Positions 56,935-64,000 of a stretch of DNA of 64,000 nucleotides are shown piece after piece. The notes under the pieces are model-generated. The model was given only the letters and a program-made list of their open reading frames with translations, was not told where the DNA came from and searched no databases. The stretch's first letter is position 1; each line of letters begins with the position of its first letter. Location: contig JACQZP010000005.1 in the NCBI GenBank assembly GCA_016213825.1, positions 33,301 through 97,300 of the forward strand, given 5' to 3'. Source of the stretch: Acetobacterium woodii (GTDB taxonomy: Bacteria; Bacillota; Clostridia; Eubacteriales; Eubacteriaceae). The position numbers and the translations under genes were made by a program.

Positions 56935-57546
56935 GTGTATAAAATGGTCGAAGTTGAAATAAGAGCAATTGTTAATAATAAAGACGACATAATGGAAAAT
57001 TTAAAAAAAAATGGTTTTGTTAATACAAAGATAATAACCCAGCATGATATTATTTTAGATAAGCCGGATGGAAGCCTCTTTAATTCTGGAAAAAAAATTA
57101 GAATTAGAACAGAAGGCGATTCAGCCACTTTAACTTACAAGGGCAATCTTAACACCTTTAAAGATATATCTAAAAGAACAGAATTAAATATTTCGATTAA
57201 TAGTGATGACGTGGAAAGTTATATAACTTTCTTAACTGAATTAGGGTTTCCAGTGTGTTTTCAAATAAGAAAAGAAAGAATAGTTTGGAGTGATGGGAAG
57301 GTAGAGGTAATATTTGACGAATGGCCAATTATTGGTTGTATGATGGAGATAGAAGGACCGGAAGAATTAATTAGTAAAATTGCTCATGAGGTTGCTTCTG
57401 AAGTTAAGTTCTCAAACTATCGATTGAAAGAATTATTTCAAAATAAAATGAATGAAACTGGTAAAAGTCTTGATGAATTAAAAGCAGATTATTTCAAAGA
57501 AAATAAATTCGAATTAGGTCACATTGAACTAATTGTTGGGTCTTAA
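56935..57546 (+). CDS. CYTH-domain protein (CyaB/ThTPase-like)
   Basis: 203 residues, GTG start with AAAGG 5 bases upstream (ATG 56944 is possible). The N-terminal VEVEIRA matches the ExExK/R signature of CYTH enzymes. The tunnel-fold strands follow: QHDIILDKPDGSLFNSGKKIRIR, ATLTYKGNL, KRTELNISI, RKERIVWSDGKVEVIFDEWP and CMMEIEGPEELI. Basic and acidic residues alternate as needed to bind triphosphate and metal. CYTH proteins include class IV adenylate cyclases, thiamine triphosphatases and polyphosphatases. Which reaction applies is unknown. Its partners are two unknown proteins, unusual for a housekeeping CYTH gene. Confidence 0.82.
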   Translation: MYKMVEVEIRAIVNNKDDIMENLKKNGFVNTKIITQHDIILDKPDGSLFNSGKKIRIRTEGDSATLTYKGNLNTFKDISKRTELNISINSDDVESYITFLTELGFPVCFQIRKERIVWSDGKVEVIFDEWPIIGCMMEIEGPEELISKIAHEVASEVKFSNYRLKELFQNKMNETGKSLDELKADYFKENKFELGHIELIVGS

Positions 57547-59219
57547 AAATAAATTATATTTTATTATGGTTAGAGTATCAAAAACACAAGTAACTGGATT
57601 AAAAGTATTGTCATCCAAACAATACTTCAATTGAAAAATGATTATTGTTTGGATGCAAAGAAGGTGTACCCATAAGTATGCTCTTTGTGTCAATGGTTCT
57701 TTATTTAAAGCTAAACCAGATAATTTTACACGGTACAAAAAACTCGGGGGAGATGTGATCCGCGTGAAAATTACATAGAAGGTTGGAATGCGTCACTATA
57801 ACATAATTTCGCTTTTGGATAAGATATGGTATTCGTCCAGGGAAAGTTTCTTCAAAATAGGATGCTTGTGAGAGCATTCTTTCAGAGATCATGACAAAGG
57901 CTGGCTTTTTTCTGAAATCTTACATCACATAAATTGATGAAGGTATAGCTTTCACAGAACTTTGGTTTGAGTGTCAAAAGTTATTTTGTTAGAGCATGCG
58001 TATAATATATTGAGTTCTGGTTCTTTTGAAAATATTATATTGTATGCGAACGGCTGAATTTTGCTTTTGACACCTCAACCAACCATTTTATTAAATGATG
58101 CGGTTTTGAATGTCGTTTTTGTAGTATCCATTTTTGCTGGAGTTGTTCTCTGTTGGACAATGGGGGGATTCATCTTTGTAGGAATTGATGATAAAATCAC
58201 CCTAAATGGAATTGATAATTTCCTCGTTTAATACTTGGGTGACAGTTCAATATTGTTTTGGACGGTTAGTTTGTGGTTATTTGTGTTTGAGTAAGAACCA
58301 TCTGTTGGGTGATTGGTTAGTCATGATGTCCGAGTTTGTTGATAGTTGCCTTACATAATTGACTGTCGCTGTGGCTATTGGTTTTATTAATCAATTTTGT
58401 GATGATCTCACCTTGATATGAAGGCCTTTTGAGGTTATTATTTAATGTGTACACGTGTCAAGACAAAAAATCAAAATATTTAAATGAAACTCCTTTGCTT
58501 TTTCATCAGTGACCGTTTCTTAGGACGGCAAATAAACGTTTCCATTAGTAGAAACGAAAAAAGCGCTCAGTTGCTATATTGTCGATCGTTAAGATTTTTC
58601 CAGTGTATACTGATTTTTGTGATTTCATAATTTGGGATTAAGTCAATGCAAGCATTTGAAGTAAATTGATAGCTTTACCAATTTTTATGATTATGTAGCT
58701 CCAAAATGGTTCAACTGAATTATATCAGGAGTACTAATCAATAATAGTTATTAAATGTGTAAGTTATTTTGTAATACTAATCTTTGTAATATCACTGGAT
58801 CATGCCTGATTTGGCAGATTAATAGCAAGATGCCGTAGTAGGTATGTAAAAGGTTTAGGCTTGTTTGGTTCATTCATTTTTAAAATCGATCAATATATGT
58901 GAGTTATTGTTCCTTATTGATTTTAAAAATATCGTTTTGTAGCCCTAGCAAGTCTGGTTTTGTCTCTATTTTACGAGAAATCAAACCTCAGTTGGAGAGA
59001 ATTGTCAACGGGGTGAAAATATACTTTTGACACTCTAACTAATTTTATTTTGAAATACATATGCTGAAAGTTGATATAAAAATAGAAGCTAAAAATATTT
59101 TTTGGGTTCATAAAGATAGTAAAGAATTGTGCTCGTTAGGTTCATTTGCCTGATGAATTGAAGTCCTTATTTGTAACTTATGGTTACTATACATTGAGAT
59201 CGAAATAATGGGAGAGAGT
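57547..59219. other. Long gene-poor AT-rich region
   Basis: No supported gene in about 1.67 kb. Visible items are a 12-bp inverted repeat (CATCCAAACAAT 57612-57623 with ATTGTTTGGATG 57644-57655), inverted repeats with GAGTGTCAAAAGT ends described separately, and an AT-rich inverted repeat near 58876-58930 (ATTTTTAAAATC and its complement). Stops are frequent in all frames. It looks like decayed mobile DNA. Confidence 0.55.
57969..59036. repeat. Region bounded by 13-bp inverted repeats, possible decayed mobile element
   Basis: GAGTGTCAAAAGT (57969-57981) and ACTTTTGACACTC (near 59024-59036) are exact complements about 1.07 kb apart. A third related copy, CTTTTGACACCTC, lies near 58064-58076 facing the first. 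Between the first and third, the flanks also show partial pairing. No transposase remnant could be identified inside, so the element type is unknown. Confidence 0.35.
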
Positions 59220-62132
59220 ATGGATAATAATGAATTCGTTATTGAATACATTAACACAACAAAAAAATTTAATATACAAAACGAAGAACAAAGTATAGCG
59301 CTAATACAAAGAGTCTCAGAATATGCCATGTCAAAATTAGCGCAAACAGGGACCATTAATTGCTTTTTTGCTGATCATGGGTGGCCACATTCATGTAGAT
59401 TAGCAGTGATAGCGGGAAAATTATTGAGTAATATCGATGAAAATGAAAAAAAAAAATATTGTCAAAGAGCCTGGAACGAAATAATTTTACTCATTTGGAC
59501 AGCAATTGCTTTACATGATATAGGAATGACAAAAGTTGATGCAGATTATGAAAGAAAAGACCTAGAGTGTTTAATTAAAGAACAATCTGGGAGAGTCAAC
59601 CATGTGGAAAAATCAGGTGAATGGATAGATAAACTTATAGAAGATATCGATCAAGGGGATGAAGAGACAAAAAAGTTTACGAGTGAATGGAATAATTATT
59701 GGCAAAACGATATCGATGAGACATCTGCCCTCAGAATGGTGAAAGATATAGTATTGATGCATGGTGAGGATAAAAATTGGCTAGTGACTGAAAAAATAGG
59801 AGCATTAGATCGAAATATATTGGATGATCTAGAAGAATCTATAGCTGAAAAATACAAAACCTTGTTATGTTATGCTGAGGGGATTTTATGTTTAAGTGAT
59901 TTGCTAGATATTTGTCCTGAAAGAATGTTAATATTATCTAATGAAAGCCTTAAGTATTTATTTGATGGAATGGAAGATGAGAAGAAGATGCTCACATACG
60001 AACATTGGGTTTCACATAATATTGCAAAAATAGACTATAGTGATTTGAAAGACGAAAGATATTTAAACATTAATGTAATAAACTACAATTTAAATAAAAC
60101 ATTATATTTGAAAAACATTCTTCTGAATAAATATTCGCAATTTGGAGCATTAAAGGATTGCTTGAATTGGGGGAATAACGAGTACCTTTTGAAGGCTTTA
60201 GAACCTTTTGGCTACAAGGGCATAAGAATTAAACTTGCTAGAGCGGATCGAAAAAAATGGAATCTGATTGAGGAAAAGGGAAAGAGCTATAGTATATATT
60301 CAAATGATTTTGTAGGAACAATAAATAAAAAACTTTTAGAAAAAGATAATATTTTCATCGTCAATTCTGTTTTGGCTCAATGGGTAAAGCAGAGATGCAT
60401 GATTGATAAGAGTATGCCCGATTATAAAGAAGTTAGTAGTGTATATCATCTTTTGCAAGAAGGAGCTTGTATTTATCTTATGTATAAAAGAACTGATGAT
60501 AACATACCTATAAATGGCTCAAAAGCTTTTTACGTTAGTTTGGAATCAGGTAATTCATATGATAAAAGTGACGTATTATTAGCTGCACTAAATTCCGTTT
60601 ACGAAATATCAAATAATAACACAAAGAGTATTTACGAAGTATCTATTACGTATAAAGGAAGTAAAATATTTTCTGACTTAATAACTGGAAAAGATTCTGA
60701 TAATAAGGTGATGATATATATAATTATTATTGAAAGTTGTTGGGAAGATGATTTAGATAAAATAATAGAGACAGTTAATAAAAAAAATAATGGGTCAATT
60801 GTAATTTTTGCTAATCAGACAAGTGGATTTGACACATTCAAAAATGAAAATTTAGTTGAACTAATATATAATTTAGATTATAAAATTTTTAATAAATTGA
60901 AAAGCGACTTAAATGCATATGCTGTTGAGCGTTGGAAAGGAGGATATAATTTAAGAGATAAAGATGAGAAAAGAATAGAAGAATTACATGTTGATGAAAC
61001 ATTGGGAATAGGCGCGTATTTAATGCAGTTAAAAACAATATGCAATGGAATAGAAGTCATTATAGATGAGATAAATGCTGATCTAGAAAATGATTTGTAT
61101 AGTAGTTTATTTATCGTAAACCTATTTGAAATGTTGTCGGATAATAAAAGAAAACTAAAAAAAGAAGAACTAAGAAATTTTTACAATGAATTTTGTTTGC
61201 AAAATAAAAATATTTTTTTGAAATTTACTGAATTCGAAGATGCTTTTGTAACATTAATGAAACTGTGCGATATAAATGATGATAAAATATTTCTATTGGA
61301 AGAATATCAAGATTCTTTTGATAAATTAATTATTGAATCTAGCAATGAAATGAAAAATATTAAGGAAGATGACAATATAAAAAGAAAATTATTTCAAATG
61401 ATGATTTTTTTCTGGCTGTACAATTACCATAAAGTTAATTTTAAATCGATATGTTTTAAAGAATATTTGCCAATGCTTTCTTCAGAGCAATTATGTGGTT
61501 TTATTTTAAATGAAAATATTCAAGTTAATGAGAGAATAAATATAGCATTTGAGAGTAGCGAAATTATTGTTGGACAGCTAAAAAGTAATAAAGAAAACAG
61601 CTCATTTATTAGGTTTATGAAATCATATATGAGTGATTTAACAAAAGATAAGAATGTTTTAAAATCTAATGAAGATTTTATATGCTTTCAAGCAGTATAT
61701 AGAATTTTTAGAGGTATCCTTGACCCAGAAATGAAGGATGTAACGACTTTAGCAATTAATATAGCATCAGCTACCTTTGTAGGAACTATAGGATTTCTTG
61801 AAGGTGTATGTAGTTCAAATTTAAAGGGTGACTATTTTGGTGAATTGTTAAAAAAGCTGTCTCCGTTGCTTGACAACATTTTTCAAAATGCAGATAATAC
61901 TATAAAATATATGGCATACGATATCCTTTATAAGTATAAAATAAAAGAATTGTCTTTAAAGTATTATCAGAGAGAGTGGGAAATTATATGTGAAGTATTA
62001 CATAATGATAGCAGTTTGAAAATATATGAAGTCAATGAAACAATATATAATGAATGGAAAAAGGTAAGAGCTGTTTTTGTAATGATACTTGGAAATACAT
62101 CACCCCAAATTAGAAAAAGAAATGAAATATAA
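59220..62132 (+). CDS. Large HD-domain protein of unknown function
   Basis: 970 residues from ATG 59220, which has GGGAG 5 bases upstream; ATG 59208 lacks a site. Near the N-terminus an HD-type metal site is visible: DHGWPHS (about 52-58), ALHDIG (about 97-102), VLMHGED (about 180-186) and SDLLD (about 226-230), in the H...HD...H...D order of HD phosphohydrolases. The remaining 700 residues are mostly helical, very rich in Lys, Glu, Asn and Ile, with no membrane helix or known motif. Base use is much more AT-rich than in the core genes. It is alone between decayed mobile elements. A role in nucleotide hydrolysis or defence is possible, but only the HD fold is supported. Confidence 0.75.
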   Translation: MDNNEFVIEYINTTKKFNIQNEEQSIALIQRVSEYAMSKLAQTGTINCFFADHGWPHSCRLAVIAGKLLSNIDENEKKKYCQRAWNEIILLIWTAIALHDIGMTKVDADYERKDLECLIKEQSGRVNHVEKSGEWIDKLIEDIDQGDEETKKFTSEWNNYWQNDIDETSALRMVKDIVLMHGEDKNWLVTEKIGALDRNILDDLEESIAEKYKTLLCYAEGILCLSDLLDICPERMLILSNESLKYLFDGMEDEKKMLTYEHWVSHNIAKIDYSDLKDERYLNINVINYNLNKTLYLKNILLNKYSQFGALKDCLNWGNNEYLLKALEPFGYKGIRIKLARADRKKWNLIEEKGKSYSIYSNDFVGTINKKLLEKDNIFIVNSVLAQWVKQRCMIDKSMPDYKEVSSVYHLLQEGACIYLMYKRTDDNIPINGSKAFYVSLESGNSYDKSDVLLAALNSVYEISNNNTKSIYEVSITYKGSKIFSDLITGKDSDNKVMIYIIIIESCWEDDLDKIIETVNKKNNGSIVIFANQTSGFDTFKNENLVELIYNLDYKIFNKLKSDLNAYAVERWKGGYNLRDKDEKRIEELHVDETLGIGAYLMQLKTICNGIEVIIDEINADLENDLYSSLFIVNLFEMLSDNKRKLKKEELRNFYNEFCLQNKNIFLKFTEFEDAFVTLMKLCDINDDKIFLLEEYQDSFDKLIIESSNEMKNIKEDDNIKRKLFQMMIFFWLYNYHKVNFKSICFKEYLPMLSSEQLCGFILNENIQVNERINIAFESSEIIVGQLKSNKENSSFIRFMKSYMSDLTKDKNVLKSNEDFICFQAVYRIFRGILDPEMKDVTTLAINIASATFVGTIGFLEGVCSSNLKGDYFGELLKKLSPLLDNIFQNADNTIKYMAYDILYKYKIKELSLKYYQREWEIICEVLHNDSSLKIYEVNETIYNEWKKVRAVFVMILGNTSPQIRKRNEI

Positions 62133-62244
62133 GTAATGGCTACTGAACAAACCGAAAATCCGCAATATTACTGACTTTAAAGGGTTTCTGCGGTATAATA
62201 AGTAAAATGTATCCTATAGATTAGACAGTTTCGGTTTTTGTAGA

Positions 62245-62321
62245 CCCTTAGTCTCGGACCGGTATATTTTCAAAATCCTTGTCTTTGGACAACCAATTTT
62301 TTGAAGCCCTTAATCTTGGAC
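62245..62321. repeat. Three 15-bp repeats with an exact 31-bp period
   Basis: CCCTTAGTCTCGGAC (62245-62259), TCCTTGTCTTTGGAC (62276-62290) and CCCTTAATCTTGGAC (62307-62321) share 11 or more positions each. They lie 66 bases before the transposase-like orfA and probably are transposase-binding repeats at the end of that element. Confidence 0.65.
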
Positions 62322-62386
62322 ATAAAAGTTTTGACTCCAATTCAAATTAGTACTAGAATTAACATAAGATGTATTGGAGGAAAAAC

Positions 62387-62759
62387 ATGGCCAGAAATAA
62401 ATTTACCGAAGAAGAAATTAACCATCTACGCGCAAGCTCATATATTTTAGATGTATCCCTCAGCATTGTGCATTTTTCAGCTGGATTTAAAAAGGAATTC
62501 TGGGAAGCTATCTTGTCAGGTAAAAAGCTTCGAGATATTGTTATTGAACTTGGTATTGATCCAGATATTCTTGGAGAAACACGAATAAACGGGCTAAAAA
62601 GTATGCTTCGGAATGAAGTTAAATCCGGTATGGATTCCGTGATTTAGATGGATATATGACCCCAGAAGGTAAAATTAAATATCTTGAGTAATAATTAGCA
62701 TATTAAGAACAAGAGATAGAGTTAAAAAAATTGTATCTTTAGGACAGGAGGGACCGGAA
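62387..62759 (+). pseudogene. IS3-family orfA-like gene, frameshifted
   Basis: ATG 62387 has GGAGG 6 bases upstream. The first 86 codons read MARNKFTEEEINHLRASSYI, then FKKEFWEAILSGKKLRDIVIELGIDP, a helix-turn-helix protein of IS3-type orfA. Near 62626 the frame shifts: the expected GFRDLDGYMTPEGKIKYLE and EQEIELKKIVSLGQEGPE are in another frame and have internal stops. The end overlaps the start region of orfB as usual. Confidence 0.75.
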
Positions 62760-62761
62760 TA

Positions 62762-63714
62762 ATGGTCATTCCTGCTAATGCCAAGTATCAGATTATTCAT
62801 GAAATGATGCGTCGTGACAATAACATGTTGACAATAACATGTTAAAGGTTATCTTCTTGTGTGATACAGCCGGTGTTTCGCGGTCTGACTATTATCATTA
62901 TCTTGTAGCAGAAAATCTTAGGCTTCAAAGAGAAGAACAAGACCGACAAGAGTTTTCAATCATTTTAAAAGCGTACCAGTTCAGACGCTTTGATAAAGGT
63001 GCACGTGGTATTTATATGAATCCTCCTGTGCACATGAACATCAAGAAAATACGGCGTTTAATGAAGAAATACAAGCTGTTCTGCCCAATACGAAAAGCTA
63101 ATCCCTATCGGCGAATGGCGAAAGCTATGGCCACCGCTTATGTTGCGCCAAACTTATTAAACAGATAGTTGGAAACACAAGGGTCGCGCTAGGTTTTGCT
63201 AACTGATATAACTTACAGGATCAACGGAATAGCTCCACGTTGTTATATGTCCACCATTATAGATGCTTGCACAAAAGAACTCCTTGCTTGGGTTTTAAGC
63301 AAATCACTAGAAATAGACTTTGTACTGGAAACCGTTAATCAGCTTTTAGAAAATCACGGGGTTTCACTGTCGTCTGAGACGTTAATACATAGAAATCAGG
63401 GAGCTCATTATAAAAGCATAAAATTCATTAAACTGGTAAAAGATAATGAATTGCGACAGTCAATGTCCCGTAGAGCCAACTGATGGGATAATGCACCACA
63501 AGAGTCTTTCTTCGGTCACAAGTAAGACGAAATCGAAATTTCCTGGTGTACGACATTTGATGAAATCCAACAAGTTATTGTCAACTGGACTGCTAACTAT
63601 AACAATGAACGATATCAATGGAAGCTCGCAAAGTTAGCACCAACTGAATACTATCAGTATCTTATTACGGGAGTATACCCATTAACGATTCCAAAAGCAA
63701 ATGGCAGCAACTAA
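62762..63714 (+). pseudogene. IS3-family orfB transposase, decayed
   Basis: The parts are ANAKYQIIHEMMRRDNNML, then VIFLCDTAGVSRSDYYHYLV, RRLMKKYKLFCPIRKANPYR, LLTDITYRINGIAPRCYMSTIIDACTKE (integrase core with the first Asp), HRNQGAHYKS and DNAPQESFFGHK, ending TANYNNERYQWKLAKLAP. A 14-bp tandem duplication (62816-62829 and 62830-62843) shifts the frame. Stops follow the LNR at 63166-63168 and lie in FFGHK-stop near 63524. The usual HSDQG has Asn in place of the second catalytic Asp. The element cannot move by itself. Confidence 0.85.
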
Positions 63715-63798
63715 TCAATAGACACGGACACTTGCTTGGAATTATTTAGATAAAACAATGAATAAGTAGTATTTGATTGGAAATAAAAACCCATATTG

Positions 63799-64000
63799 GG
63801 GAGTGTTTCAAGTTTTGTGTATTTTCGAAAATTGAAATAGAATAAAGAATAAATGAAGGGGGTAAGGGCTTTAGAATAGGCTCTTGCCCCTTAAGTGTAT
63901 TATAGACTCAATTGATTGCATGTCAATTAAAAGTAAGACAAAATCTCACTCTGAAATATTTGTATTGAATGAATTCATGTTAATCCAACCGTTCAGCAAA
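63799..64000 (-). mobile_element. End of a second IS256-family element (continues beyond the window)
   Basis: GGGAGTGTTTCAAGTTTTGT at 63799 repeats the element end seen at 53408. The following 190 bases match that copy at roughly four of five positions, including the GGGGCAAG-type hairpin and TTGATTGCATGTCAAT segment. It is a related, not identical copy in the same orientation, about 10.4 kb from the first. Confidence 0.85.
63980..64000 (-). CDS. Last codons of an IS256-family transposase
   Basis: Read on the minus strand the last bases code for FAERLD and stop, matching FFSERLN at the end of the first copy. The rest of the gene is outside the window, so its integrity is unknown. Confidence 0.7.
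   Translation of the reverse strand, partial: FAERLD

Noticed and set aside
57529..57892. Short minus-strand frames after the CYTH gene
   Set aside because: No start signals and no family resemblance; region looks decayed.

Overview
The window looks like a chromosome segment of a low-GC Gram-positive anaerobe of the Clostridia, possibly Eubacteriaceae/Acetobacterium-like. This is judged from protein style only and held with low confidence. The evidence is Gram-positive envelope proteins (LCP ligase, lipobox lipoprotein, choline-free secreted autolysins with GBS Bsp-like repeats), strong AGGAGG ribosome binding sites with several TTG/GTG starts, an Lsa-type ABC-F gene with an attenuator leader, and the Firmicute arrangement of threonine genes. 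I saw no rRNA, tRNA or CRISPR array.

Layout. 0-19.4 kb (+) is an envelope/surface-polysaccharide region. It holds the end of a GT2 transferase, two large secreted peptidoglycan hydrolases sharing the same repeat domain, two more GT2 enzymes, a polyprenyl-phosphate sugar-1-P transferase, five large GT-C-like membrane proteins (the last one frameshifted), a DPM/ArnC-like polyprenyl-P glycosyltransferase and an overlapping pair of EmrE-like half-flippases. 19.4-23.1 kb has an LCP-family ligase (-) divergent from two unknown coiled-coil proteins (+). 23.3-25.7 kb is a polar amino acid ABC importer. 25.8-28.8 kb holds an unknown membrane protein, a processive-type GT2 and a small membrane protein. 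29-33.7 kb is a MacAB-like efflux/export operon with its own two-component system. 34-35.7 kb is a 7TM HD-GYP protein. 35.9-40.5 kb is a marR plus heterodimeric ABC exporter operon. 40.7-41.8 kb is azlCD, 42.1 kb a DedA protein. 42.9-45.3 kb is an Lsa-like ABC-F gene followed by trmB, with a leader peptide and competing hairpins in front. 45.4-47.6 kb has a radical SAM protein and a transglutaminase-like protein. 47.7-53.2 kb is the aspartate/threonine pathway (ACT protein-thrB-thrC on -, hom-lysC on +).

53.2-64 kb is an accessory, AT-rich island. It begins with a truncated alpha/beta hydrolase cut by a decayed IS256-family element, followed by a truncated IS3-family fragment. Then come three small genes (one a CYTH-domain protein) preceded by a perfect 30-bp palindrome, a long gene-poor stretch, a 970-residue HD-domain protein, and a decayed IS3-family element with three 31-bp-spaced repeats at its edge. 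The end of a second IS256-family copy, in the same orientation as the first, closes the window. The island genes have no recognised housekeeping role and are the best place to look for a new system.

How genes work together: the first 19 kb can be read as one surface-glycan programme (lipid-linked initiation, cytoplasmic GT2 extension, polyprenyl-P-sugar synthesis and flipping, GT-C decoration outside, LCP attachment to wall, hydrolases for remodelling). The clearest regulatory finding is the ABC-F leader: a 6-codon peptide, an anti-antiterminator inside it, an antiterminator and an intrinsic terminator are all directly visible.
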